A stretch of 64,000 nt of DNA from Onchidella celtica (lineage: Eukaryota > Mollusca > Gastropoda > Systellommatophora > Onchidiidae), in the NCBI GenBank assembly GCA_963931925.1, contig OZ007576.1, positions 11,130,261 to 11,194,260 of the forward strand, in the 5' to 3' direction. Shown here in pieces: positions 51,551 through 63,920 of the stretch. Below the pieces are notes generated by a model. It was not told the DNA's origin, did no database searches, and saw only the letters and a list, made by a program, of their open reading frames with translations. Position 1 is the stretch's first letter. Every line of letters starts with the position of its first letter. Both the position numbers and the translations under genes were made by a program.

Positions 51551-51806
51551 ATCGCGACCTTAATTCTTGGTTGTTCCATCTCCTCTTTTTGCAAAACTGA
51601 GAAATTCCGCGTTAAACGTTTGCAGCTTCAGTATTGTGACAAAAGGTTAGAATAAATCTGAACTATAAAGGAGTTTAATGAATGCAACAGCGCGCTTTAA
51701 ACAAGTGTCAAAGTGTGCATTTGCTATACATACCTCTTCTACATGCTAAAAGATCTCCAGTTTCTCAGAAAATTGAGATAGAACAAACAAGAACCAGGGC
51801 CACGAA
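51551..51806. mobile_element. MITE family M1, copy 3
   Basis: Left end CGCGACCTTAATTCTTGGTT and right end GAACAAACAAGAACCAGGGC. The internal sequence (AACTGAGAAATTC, TCTAAAAGATCTCCAG-like) is shared with copies 2 and 4. It lies in the flank upstream of the receptor gene. Confidence 0.72.
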
Positions 51807-53131
51807 ATAGTCACACCGAAAAGTATAAATTTGTGAACTAAAATCTCAAGATCTCTATTTCCTATAAAAACCATGCTTAGAATTGTATATGTATGCAACT
51901 TTTCAATTGTTTGTTTTCCATATCGAAATTCCGGTACAAACTACGTAAATCACGAGAAGCCAGAATGAGCACTCCACCGGTGTATACACAAAACATACAC
52001 AGAAACTTGAGACACGAGTCCAGTTCCATCTTTTCATCACTGGAAGAATGTTTGGAGTGCAAATAGAATATCGGAAATGCATTAGAGCGAGGAAATATTG
52101 ACCCTCATTCCCTGTCGAATCTTTGATACGAGTTCTCTCTGGGCTGGACAGTTGTTGAGACCTCCCCGCACTTCGCTGCAGACAAGCGAACTCTGCCACC
52201 TCGTCTTCCCTCTTGTCTAGAGGCGTGGACACACATTCTGAAGTGGGGAGGTGGCGTGAACTTTAGTTCTGATGATATTACGATGTCGGCTTTTAAGGAG
52301 GTGAAATAGAATTGAATGGTAAAGAGTAGAAAGTTTAGTATAAATATAAACTGAACACGTGTGTATATAAAGAAGAAATACTGTTAATGATTAATCTCTG
52401 TGTATATGTTGACCGCAGACAAGTATCTCACATTTGAAAGAGCACTCACTCTTTTGATGATAGTGATGATGATAATGATGGCAATGATGTTAATGACCAT
52501 AATTTATTGTAACTGAAATAGAGGGATGCCATCAAGAGGAAGGGAAGAGAGAAGAAAATGGATGAAGAGAGAGACAGATGTTGGTTTGAGCTAGATGGGG
52601 AGACAGATATAAGAATTCAGTATTTTAACAGGTGCTGATTAGTTGGTTGGAGTGAAGGCGGTGGTGTATTTCTATGCGAGAGGAAACAAAGAGGATGAAC
52701 TGTTTAATAAGTGGAATAGCACAGAAAGTGAAGCAATGCATAGAGATAAGGGGGATAGTAATTTGAGATAAGCTTGTTTAAAATAAAAATCGTAACGAGA
52801 TGACACAGTTAGTCAAGATATGGACAATTTGAGGGTGGCAAGGGAGGCTGGAATGGTTCAGCGAATAGTTTGCTTTCAAGCATGACAGACACAATGTTAA
52901 GCAGAGGTATGATTGACAACAGCGGTATTTCTCGACATGTTAAAATCGGTCTCACCCTACGCTCACATCTCATAGCTTTGCCCCCCTCCCCTGCCCTCCC
53001 CACACACACACATATACACGGCGTGCACACAAATCAGGTTAGATTCCATACCCAACAAGAGACGGAACAGCCTGTGCCAAGGAAATAAAGGCAACGGAAA
53101 CTGAACTTAGTGTCAACAGAAATTATTAGTA
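51807..53131. other. Flank between MITE M1 copy 3 and the left solo LTR
   Basis: No exon with splice support. A minus-strand frame near 52000-52050 contains RWNWTRVS by chance (see rejected items). Confidence 0.45.
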
Positions 53132-53136
53132 TATAA

Positions 53137-54307
53137 TGTCACAAATCCCAGACTGGGAGATGTAATAGTTTATGACAGGACGACAATCACGAACCAACAA
53201 GTTTAACACTTAACAAAACAACCCATCAGACTCACACATTTATTAAACATAATTATACATATAATAGCGCAATTACATACATTATATTATTGAAATGAAC
53301 TGCCGTACAACGGCCTTATTCTCACACACACTCTCCCTCGGATCCACAATCCGGTAGTTACTCCTAAAGGCACTTCGGCCTCAGCCTCTCCCCTCAGGGT
53401 CTTAATCGCACATTAGTAATTCACTGGCACCGCAGTCTCTCAATATCACCTTCCTATTGTCATACACCTTAGCACTCCCCTAGCACCTCAGCAGGGCCAT
53501 AACACATTATCATTTCAATAGTACATTCTCCCCTCAACATGGCAATAGTGCATTATCACATTCACGCTCATATCTACGTCCCTGTCCGTGGCCTGACTGC
53601 CACGACTTTATGTGCCTCTACTGTCCTGCACTGACAGCCTCACTTCTGGCCTATGTGTGGCCTCCGGCCCTATGCTGGCCTATCCCCTGTGCTCATCGAG
53701 GTGGCTCTGCGGCCCGTCCTCGACACCTACAAGAGTAACATTACATTGGTATAATACCCTACCATTTCTATTCGCTCCACCTCTCCTTACAATCCATGAA
53801 GCGTACACACACTAGTTCACCTTTCACTCACCACACATCTTACGGTAACACACCTCCATCGGAGTACACACTACTCACTCGCGCTACACATCCATGAACT
53901 CACTTTCATCTATCGCTCATGGCGCACATTGCTATATCCAATATCAAGGACTTCCACATTCCTCACATATACTTATTCACATCATGGTAATAGACGAATA
54001 TAATATAATACATCAATCATAATAATCAATCAACGTTCTACATACCAGTCATTACTGGAAAGACTCTCTCACTAGTCTTCTCGACTGCTCCCTTTAGGTC
54101 CGCCCGATGGGCTCTTATTCACAGGTCCGCTCCGTAGGACCTTCTAACTTGCAGTGATAGTAATACCGCGCTTTCGCCTCATTCAGACCTCCCCCACTAC
54201 TCACAACAGCACGCTTAACTTGCTGTCTACTGTGAGCCCTTCTTACTCTACACCCGCTCTGTAGCAATGTAGCAATCCCCTTAATTGCACTCACTCCACT
54301 CGTGACA
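53137..54307 (-). mobile_element. Solo LTR, reverse orientation
   Basis: 1171 bp bounded by TGTCAC and GTGACA, with TG...CA ends. It is flanked on both sides by the perfect 5-bp duplication TATAA (53132-53136 and 54308-54312). A polyadenylation signal (AATAAA on the minus strand, 53239-53244) lies near the 3' end. It aligns along its whole length, inverted, with 60187-61342. No internal gag/pol sequence flanks it, so it is most simply a solo LTR left by LTR-LTR recombination. Ty3/gypsy-like ends are suggested but not proven. Confidence 0.85.
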
Positions 54308-54639
54308 TATAATCCAAAATAAGAAAAATATTGCAATATATCAACACATAATATAATGCTTACCATTTAACGGCTTAGGTATCCCCCTACCCCACCCCCA
54401 CGCCCCAAAATCTCCAAATTTTTATCAGACACAAGAGCACAAACTGTGGCACAAAAGAATGATTATGATTTAGAGTTTTATTTTTTAGAAAACTGAGAGC
54501 GCGTTCAATAAAATCAGCCGAGGTACAAAAATAGCAAGTTTGTTTTTAAACCATTTGCATACTAATAGGACTTTTATCTCCTGTCGCCAGTGGTCAGTTC
54601 TAGTAAAAATTACCTTGCAGCCCACGTCTACGTGTAAAA

Positions 54640-54985
54640 TATAAAATGCCAACAGAAGATGCCAATAAATAAGAATCGCTACAGAGAATAATTCTAAAGT
54701 CTCATTCTAGTACACTGCAATAATTCTTCTACTGTATTCCAATCTCTCTCCATTTTTGAAGAACCTCAGTCTTCACATAACGCACGGACGGGCAGACAGA
54801 AGTGATTTTTGCCCGGGTTTCCACACTAGTTCTTCCATAAAAGGATTAAATGTCTGAGGCTGTTACTGTTGTTGCAGTTCATAAACATCATAGCCCATCC
54901 CCTCCCTTTTGGTTTGAAGACAGCATGTAAGTCACAAAGTTACGTTCACACGAAATTCGCCCCGAAGTACATTTTACAGTTCAGT
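54640..54985 (-). repeat. Dispersed repeat, left copy of an inverted pair
   Basis: About 340 bp that aligns, inverted, with 56545-56880. Shared blocks include AAATGTACTTC[A/G]GGGCGAA, TTTATGAACT[T/G]CAACAACAG and a TCAGAC...TTTAATCC segment. It has no coding frame and no clear TIR or TSD. It is the remnant of an interspersed repeat of unknown class. Confidence 0.65.
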
Positions 54986-55044
54986 CTTTTCGGAGAAAAT
55001 TGATGATCTAACAAAATGTACCACCTTCTTGAAAACGTTGTTTA

Positions 55045-55490
55045 CAACCCTTTGTACAATCATATCTTAGTCTTCTGTACAATATCTTAGTCCTTTCTAC
55101 AATCATATCTTAGTCCTTTGTACAATCATATCTTTGTCCTTTGTACAATCATATCTTAGTCCTTTGTACAATGATATCTTAGCAAGATCTTAGATCATCG
55201 TGCAATCATATCTTGGTCCTTTGTACAATCATATTTTAGTCTTCTGTACAATATCTTAGTCCTCTCTACAATCATATCTTAGTCCTTTGTACAATGATAT
55301 CTTAGTCCTTTGTACAATGATATCTTAGTCCTTTGTACAATCATATCTTAGTCTTTTGTACAATCATAATTTATCTTAGTCTTTTGCACAATCATATCTC
55401 AGTCCTTTGTACAATTATATCTTAGACCACTACAACCACTAATCCTTTGTAAAATCATGTCTCAGTCCTTTTTACAATCATATCTTACAA
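55045..55490. repeat. 23-bp minisatellite
   Basis: About 19 degenerate copies of a unit reading TCTTAGTCCTTTGTACAATC plus ATA. Some copies carry an internal deletion (GTACAATATCTTAG). It lies in the spacer of the 54640/56545 inverted repeat. Confidence 0.85.
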
Positions 55491-56544
55491 ACAGGATTTT
55501 TTTTTTTTTAAATATCGAGGATAACACGAACGACTGCTGAAGACGACTGGCAGTTGAGGTGTGGGACGCAGGGCGAAGGGGGGGGGGGGGGAGGCAACAT
55601 TGCATGACAGGTTTCTCCATCGAACTGTGCACGTGCATGATGAATTGAATGTCTCACGCGCCCATGGAAACGTCCAGGTCTGAAATAAGAAAAGATGGCT
55701 CCTCCGTGTCCCTCACATTCATGTCCATTTCTTCCCACATCCCACATGTCCCCGGTTTTTTGGTGAAGCCGGGGATTATTTAACGTACGAATGGCTTTTT
55801 TTTTTACTTCGTTTTTCTCCATTTCCTCTATTTCTGTTTCCTCACTGTTCCGTACTCGTGTACGCAATGTAGGATTTGAACGGCGATCGGCTTGTCCCGG
55901 TCAATAGAACACGAGTGGGAAAACTCTATCAAGACAGAACTTCTTCATTTCTTTTCCCTGTCATTTTGTCTGTCACTCTGTTATCTTGCCATTTCATTCA
56001 TCCGTTTTGTCATCCATTATATATCTTGTCTTTCGCTCATACGATCTTGCATCTTCTGTGTTTCTTGTTTTCCCCACGACGTGCATCTTCGTCCAAATCA
56101 TTTGAAGGATGAAGATGAGTTTGGTTTGCGGAAATTGGCGAGCTTTTTCTGAGCTATTTGAGGACAAGCAGCAGGGGGCTTAAAAGGTGGTGGTGTGGGG
56201 CGGGGGACTGTCCGTCCAGTTATATTCAATCTGCGGAACAAATGAACTGGACGGAAGGAAGCAAAGATAGAAATTGAGGTGGATGAACTACAAGCGAGAA
56301 ATTTAAGAGAAATGCATAGGAAGAAAAGGATAAAGGGGAAGAAGAAAATAAATCTAGTACATAAAAGGGGAACTGTGAACTGCATGAGATTTTGAATATA
56401 AATGATATTCGTGTTAAAGTAGGCCTAACCTTGGCTGTAACCCTGATCGGTGGTGAGTGGGTGGAGGAGTGAGGGAGGGAGGGAGGGATTGAGTGTCTGA
56501 GTGAGTGGGTGTGTTAGCAAGAACCATTCCAAATGTGTTATCTA

Positions 56545-56880
56545 AAATGTACTTCAGGGCGAATCCCGTGTAAGGATTACTTTGTCACTTATGCCTTTTT
56601 CAAACCAAAGGAGGGGGGCAGGCTTGGGATATTTATGAACTTCAACAACAGTAAGTCTCAGACTTTTAATCCATTTATAGAGGAACTGGTGTAGAAACAT
56701 TCGGGCAAATATGACTTCTAACTGCTCGTCCCTGAGTTATGTGAAGGTTGGGAATCTTCCAAATTGGAGAGAGAGACTGGAATACAGTATAAGAATATGG
56801 TGTATTAGACTGAGACTTTCTCTGCAACAACTCTTAATATACTGACATCTTCTGTTAGCATTTTGTTTTGTTATAAATTA
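56545..56880 (+). repeat. Dispersed repeat, right copy of an inverted pair
   Basis: Inverted partner of 54640-54985, 1.6 kb away, with clear but diverged similarity over the whole arm. Both arms lie between the two inverted solo LTRs. Nothing in the arm codes for protein. Confidence 0.65.
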
Positions 56881-56994
56881 TGAGCTGAACAAGATGCCAA
56901 ATCCTGTCAATAATATGCAGTACCCAGACCGCGGGGGAAGTACCATGCGTCATTGACTGTCTAGTGTAATATTGGCCTGTTTTACGTTACTTTT

Positions 56995-57220
56995 ATCGCG
57001 ACCTAAGTTTGTGTTTGTCCCAGTTTCACTTTTTGTACAACTGAGAAATTGGACGTCAAATGTTTGCGGCTTTAGTATTATGAATAAATCGGAACTGTGA
57101 AACAGTTTAATAATTGCCCCCAACAACAAGTGTCAGAGTGTGCATTTGTTATACCTCTTCTGCAATCTAAAAAGTTTTTCAGAAAATGGAGATAGAACAA
57201 AAATAAGAAATAAGGTATCA
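56995..57220. mobile_element. MITE family M1, copy 4
   Basis: Left end TATCGCGACCTAAGTTTG and right end GGAGATAGAACAAAAATAAG, more eroded than the other copies. The interior CAACTGAGAAATTGGACGTC matches copies 2 and 3. Confidence 0.7.
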
Positions 57221-58898
57221 TGGAAAGTGTTTGTTGGTGGCCTATACCCTGATCCAGGGTGAGAAAGGCAATGATGATGATGATGATGCTGACGTTGTCA
57301 GCTTAAACTTTTAACCCTCTCATTTTTTTTTCACTTTGAACATGCTGTTACTTGATATCGACACCGAAACCATTTTCATACGACATTGTGCAAAAATATG
57401 AATCATTTCTGGCGGAAGAATTCCCATGTGACCACAGACCAGAGACCGGACCCTCTCTTCGACTGTTTTCAAAGTGGCTTACCTTGACTTGTTTGTTCAA
57501 ATAATTATATTCAGGTGTTTTGTCCTTGTCAACGGGCAGCCAGTTGCCAGGTATACCAAATGATGGACGATTCGAGATGCCAGGAGAGTATGTTTACTGA
57601 AGTTTATTTATTATAAGCACAGCGTCCACGAATGATTATTTTATGTTTTAGCTGACACGAAACAGAACTGTTTAAGAGAAAAGACAGATTTTACTCTTCT
57701 GTTCATGGGCAAGAAAACAACGCATTCATCCAAAAATTTATGTAAACAAAATAAATAAAACACCTGCGTTCACGAAAAATTTGGCTAACTGAGACATTGA
57801 TCCATCGATCCTCCTGGATTACATTTTTCTTCCGGGAAGAAAAGTTCATCTGTAGGTGAACAACTTTGCTGAAAAATTCGATAAGTTAAAATGTTGACAT
57901 TTTCTTGTCGCACGCCATATTTTTTTGTTTTGTTTTTATTTTTTTTTAAAGAAAATTATTCATTTAATACTGAAATGAAATCACAAATTACAGTCTCATT
58001 AACAGACATTTTTCTAGTTACGGTAAAGATTCCCTCTATGAAAAGCTAAAACATTTGAGAATACCAATAATCTATTTGATAAACTTAACCTACATCAGAG
58101 AAAAGGGGGATTAAATAAATGCTCTGGAATCCCAGAAAGTTTCAGAATAAACGTACGCAGTGTGTCAATGCCTTGGTTTGTTGAGATTTTCAGGTTTCTC
58201 GTACGACGGCCGGCCATGATCTTATTGGAAGAGTAAAAACAACAACAACAACAAAAAACACCAAGGCCATAAAACAAAACTAACAAAAACAACAAAACAA
58301 AAAAAAGGCTAGTTTTTAAAGGAGACAAAGACACTCCAGCTACTCCGTACATTTCAGTTCAAGTGTATTTATAATGTATCATTCATGTTTTGGATCTTAG
58401 CGAGAGCATGGCCATGTTTTCAATGAAAAATCGTATCTACTGCGAACTGGCGGTCCAAAAAAGTTCGTTTTCAATTCGAAGGCGTTTTTCAAATAAAGGT
58501 TAATGGTGCTAATTTGGTTCCGCTGAAAGAACCGTGTGAGATCATTTCACCCGCTAATGATGTGTGAGCGAAAACTCAAACCTCTTTAAACGTTACACGG
58601 GCGAGAGATTCCGATTGGAGGTCAAGATCTGGAAGCGATGGTCTTCATTTTGTATGGGCAACGATCCCACAGAAATTACATTTAATATGGAAAGTCTTAA
58701 AAAATGGAGAACACAGGACGAGGGCTTAATGGATTGTAATCCTTGACATAGTTCAGGCGGGTAGATGGCGGGCGCTTGTGGCAGGGACACCTTCTGTTTT
58801 ATAATTCTGCTATATTCTGTCTGTTGTTATGTTTTTTCCTAGCAAAATATTGCCGTTACTGTGTCGATATGGTTTGTTCATACTTGTCATGGTTATGA
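57221..58898. other. Inter-LTR region, no gene recognised
   Basis: AT-rich sequence with short (GAT)n at 57270-57290 and A-rich runs at 58230-58310. No coding or mobile feature was supported. Confidence 0.45.
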
Positions 58899-59175
<277 letters not shown>

Positions 59176-60181
59176 CACATTAACCCATCAATGTAGCAAC
59201 ATTTCAAGACGTCACTGCTTTTGCAACAAATTCATGCGTCTTCAAACGTTGCAAACATTTTGTTTCTCAAGTTCTCTCTCTATTCTATTGGTCATGTGAG
59301 CCACTTCTTAATCTCTTTAGCCCCATTGAATCTGTACACCAATTTGCTGTCGAAAGCCGTTATGCTGTAGGGTAAGATTAGAATGCTTAAACTATGCAAA
59401 CAGCATTGTGTCCTGTTACATTCGATGCTAGGTGAAATTGTCCAACATACATCATACTATAATAGAGCTAGGATATGAACATGTAAGCACCTTAAACTTC
59501 GTGACCACGAGATAAAAAATTATGAAACTTTGTTTACTGTCCCAATTTTTGACGATGAATTACGTGGACATATCCATTTCGGATAAGATTCAATCTTTCA
59601 TATCATTTACCTACAAATTTTTTGAGTCACTAAAGGGAGACACATTTTCGTCGAGTAAAATCGAAAAGTAGGATCGGAAAGTTCGTCCTACGCCTCTACT
59701 TACATATTGCTAGTCCAAAATCAACTTTATGACATCTGTGTATTCGGCAAGGCATTGTGATGTAATAATAAGTTCTATTAGTCTTTTCATCAAATCTAAA
59801 TGCCGTTATTAATGTGACCTAGATCTAAATAAACAGCTGGGCTTGGTAAACGCAAGTTGCAAGATCCCTCTTGCTCGGGTCGGCTAGTACACTCTAATAA
59901 ATAAGGCAGAAACGTTGACGGCACAAACCACGAAAAGGTGGCATAACGTAATCGCTCAGAGGAAGCATGTATAGTATTGTAAACAGCGTGTACTGACAGT
60001 GCAAGCACAGAATTATGATATTAGAATTGAAACTAATTCATCACAGTGTATTATTTTCCCCGAGGGGTAGGTGATGTAAATTTAAAAGGAACCATTTGCC
60101 ACTGTTCGAGTAAGGGTTAGCGATTAGGGGGAGTCTTATTTGTAAGTTTATCCAAAGAGAAATCGGGGAAGGAGTTGCATT
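59176..60181. other. Region left of the right-hand solo LTR
   Basis: No feature recognised. Confidence 0.45.
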
Positions 60182-60186
60182 GTAAC

Positions 60187-61342
60187 TGTCACGAGTAGGT
60201 GAGCTGGGATCAGTAGTTACGGGGGAAGGGGGTAGAGTAAAGTTAACCCACGGCCCATGGGTAATGAAAAGCGTGCATGTTGTGAGTGGTGGGGGGGGGG
60301 GTCTGCATGAGGCGAGAGCGCTGTACTACTATCACTGCAAGTTAGAAGGTCCTAGGGGACGGACGTAAGTGAGAACAGTCGGGAGATTGTGACAGTGTTT
60401 CCAGTGATGACTGGTAGGTGGAACGATGATTGATAATTATGATTGATGTATTATATTCGTCTACGACCATGATGTAAATAAGTATATGTGAGGAATGTGG
60501 AAGTCCTTGATACTGTATATAGCAATGTGCGCCATGAGCGATAGATGGAAGTTAGCTTCATGGATTTGTAGCGAGAGTGAGTAGGGTGTAATACGGTGGA
60601 GGTGTTACGGTAAGATGTTTGGTGAGTGAAATGTGAACTATTGTGTGTACGCTTCATGAGTTGTAATGAGGGGTGAAGTGATTAGAAATGGTATGGTATT
60701 ATACCAATGTAATGTTATTTTTGTAGGTGCCGGGGTCGGGCCGAAGCGCCGCCTACGGTGAGCACAGGGGATAGGCCAGCATAGGGCCGAAGGCCACACA
60801 TAGGCCAGGAGTGAAGCTGTCGGTGTAGGACAGTCGCAGCACATGAGTCGTGGCAGTCTGGCCACAGACAGGGATGTATATAGGATTGTGAATGTGCTAT
60901 TAAGATGTGCTATTGTGACATGGATGTATTACTGTGCGAATGAGATATTCATGTGAATTGAAGTATTAACGTGCTATGGCCACGTGAAGTGTATAGGAGG
61001 CTAAGGTGTATTGCCATAGGGAGGTGCTATTGAGAGACTGTGGTGTGAAAGAATATTAGTGTGTCATTAAGACCCTGAGTGGAGAGGCTGAGGCCCAAGG
61101 TGTCTTTAGAGTAATTACCGGGTTGTGGTCCCGAGGAAGTGTGCTTACGGAAGAAGGCCGTGGACGGCAGTTAACTTGAAGAATATAACGTATGTATGTA
61201 ATTGCACTGTTATCCTTATCTTTATATTTATGTTTAATAAATGTGTGAGTCTGATGGGTTGTTCTGTTAAGTGTTATACTTGTTCGTTCGTGATTGTTGT
61301 CCTGTTATAACCATCGCATCTCCCAGTCTGGGATTTGTGACA
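60187..61342 (+). mobile_element. Solo LTR, forward orientation
   Basis: 1156 bp beginning TGTCACGAGTAGG and ending GGGATTTGTGACA. It is flanked by the perfect 5-bp duplication GTAAC (60182-60186 and 61343-61347). AATAAA is at 61236-61241, with a TATATA-like box near 60878. It is the same family as 53137-54307 but in opposite orientation, and the two have different target duplications, so they are independent insertions. It contains no coding sequence. Confidence 0.87.
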
Positions 61343-61416
61343 GTAACCACCCTCGCCACATAAACTGTCTCATTCCAGCCACAGAAGGACTCTCACAACC
61401 AACTTCTTCATTCTGC

Positions 61417-61418
<2 letters not shown>

Positions 61419-61507
<89 letters not shown>
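61419..61507. repeat. (CT)n microsatellite
   Basis: Nearly pure CT run about 75 bp beyond the end of the solo LTR at 61342. Confidence 0.92.
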
Positions 61508-61511
61508 CGCC

Positions 61512-63320
61512 CTTCATCATGCCATGGTAACGACGTAGTGATAATGGAGAGAAGAGGAGAGAAGAGAGCGAGGAACAGCCAAACAAATCCACAGACGTGT
61601 AAGAGGCTGTGGTCGTCTGTAAATGGGGATCTTCAACCGAATGAATCCCAAATTGTTGTTCTGAAGGCATATTGTCGGATAAGAAACTGGAAAAAAAAAA
61701 GATTCCCATGGAAGCTCTATATGATCTGAAACAACTGTTTGTAAAATACCAAGAACCTGAGCACATCCTTTTGTTGGCCGCGTCAGAATTCATGGCAACC
61801 AGGAGAACTGTTAAAAAGGACATCGCTGAACGTGCTGCATAGAGACAGTCCGGGCATTCCCGAAATTAATTTACCATAATTACAATGCGGGTTCTTAGCG
61901 CAATTAGTACTGGTCCGTGCTGTGTAATGAGTCGGGCCTTTGGACAATTGTGACATAATCCAGCTTTAGCATCGGTAAAGAATCAGCCACTATTCACGTG
62001 CCTGGTCAGAGAGAGGTCACTAAGGTGTCCCAGAGGGCCTCTGATATAGAATTACTCTATGCAAATGTGAACGTGTTTGAAATATTGCATCGCATATAGA
62101 AAAACTGGAACGAAATATCACGGCTATACTGTCAGAAAACAGTCCAAAATGTTTTCGCACAAATGTAGATAATTAATATTATTATTATTAAAATTATCAT
62201 TATCATTATCATTATTATTGCTATTATTATTATTATTACTAGTTGGAATTCACAGATGTGATTTTTAACGTTGAGTTTCGATTACTAGCGTGTAAACTGA
62301 GGCGCAGAAGAAAATTTCTCGTCGCATTTTTAAATTCTAGTCAAGAAAATGTTGTGGTTGTTTTCCAGCTCAAGATGTCGGAACACTTTTTTCTGTTCAA
62401 CGACAGAGTATGTATTTTATAGACAGATCTCAGTTCCGCCAAATCGCGAAACTAGATCTCTGCGGTAAACAAGAATTGAAAGAGACGGCCTTCACTAAAT
62501 ATAGTGTGGTGTGCATATCTGTACTGTGGTTTGTTCATATTTTTTGGGCTGATTGAAACTATTTAGAGCCGTTTGTAAGCTCTTACGCCCCGTGGAAATG
62601 CACAAACGGGTATTGTTCACCGCAGCGACCTACTTTCCGCTCCATGCTAACAGTGGTTTCACAGCGCCTCCCATGTCTCGCAGTGCAGATCGACCAATTA
62701 TAGTGAAACCTCTCGATACATACATACTCTCTGATTCAATTCAGCCGTAGCTCAAAATCAACGAAAATATTAAAAATACAGCGAACTTCAAGATCTTTTA
62801 AAATGTGTCCACACCCACCTTTACGTCCTTCTATGGGCAGTGGGATACTTTGTAGAATTTAAGGCTCAGCGGTTAAAAAGCCTTTTATGATTACACTGGT
62901 CGCCTTACTTCCTTTACAATATGATGATTGTTATTATTATTATTGTTGTTGTCATTATTGTTATCATTATCATTAATACTTGCCAAATATGCTATGAATT
63001 TCTTGTTTGAAGAGTATTTTTCGCCTACGGATAAAAAAAAAAAAAAAAAGGGAAGATACAATATTTCAAAAGTTTATTTATTTAACTGAAATTGTATATT
63101 AGATAAGGAATACATTGCATGTCAAACAACTTCTTTTCCCTAATTTATAATTAGGTCCTTCTCATTTGAACAGGAATGCAGATATAATTATTTGGTTTCT
63201 AACAGATATCGAGCCCGCTGATTCCGTTTCCCAAAGCAGCGAGACGGATGCTGGACTAAGATACATCATAGCAGTTTTGAATTGTAGGAGATTTGTAGGC
63301 AACTCCTCTGCCTGGCGCGC
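61512..63320. other. Right flank, no gene recognised
   Basis: AT-rich sequence with triplet microsatellites and an A run near 63033-63049. The minus-strand open frame across 61305-61823 is mostly the translated CT array. Confidence 0.45.
62174..62240. repeat. (ATT)n/(ATC)n microsatellite
   Basis: ATT and ATC triplets; a similar run lies at 62928-62975. Confidence 0.8.
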
Positions 63321-63377
63321 TTAGTGGTCTTGTCCTCAGCATCCGCTCCGCTCCGCTATTTTATGGAAAATGACATA

Positions 63378-63910
63378 TCTATATAATAAAGCTACAACAA
63401 AACCCCTAATAGTCCTATGGACTCGGAAACTACACAACGCACCGACCTGAAATTTGGCACAAAGAATCATGGGATAGCGAACATTGTTCGTATCGCTATA
63501 CACAAACAAAACCGTTTGTTATTTCTGAGTTAATCGGTAAATGATGTTATAATTAAAGACTAAATTCACGACAGCGTTTGATCCGAAATTTACGATCAAT
63601 AAGATATTGATGTATGTTTCTAATAATAGCCCACTTCCGCCTACACATGACGTTATCACTTCCTGCGATGTGTTCACTAACAAACAAACTAACCCGTGCG
63701 CAAATCATTGCCATTTGACGGATGCTGACGGGATGCGCAGGATGTCAACGCGCAAAGGGAGAGCAGTAAAACGTATCTAAAAACAAACAAACAAACAAAA
63801 ATAAAAATAAAGCTAAAGGAACGGGCAAAATGAAGCAGGTCCATAATAATCACCCAGAACTGAAACTAATATATCGATTTATCCCGGGCTGGGCCAGGCA
63901 AGTCAGCTAG
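63378..63910 (+). mobile_element. Small non-autonomous Helitron
   Basis: It starts TCTATATAATAAAGCTAC directly after an A. It ends with a GC-rich hairpin (CCCGGGC-TGG-GCCAGG, one mismatch) then CTAG, directly before a T. It is 533 bp with no coding capacity. The sequence just inside the 5' end (GACCTGAAATTTGGCACAAA) recurs, diverged, in the 15399-15789 element. Short similar GC-rich motifs flank it on both sides (63329-63355 and 63943-63970). Confidence 0.75.
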
Positions 63911-63920
63911 TGATAAAGAA

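Noticed and set aside
51903..52232. Minus-strand frame containing RWNWTRVS, resembling an ANF-receptor strand
   Set aside because: The similarity is eight residues, the flanks do not fit the domain, and the receptor chain already has that strand in exon 2.
55892..56152. Plus-strand frame rich in hydrophobic residues
   Set aside because: Overlaps a second open frame in another phase and has CT-rich composition; no domain or signal was convincing.
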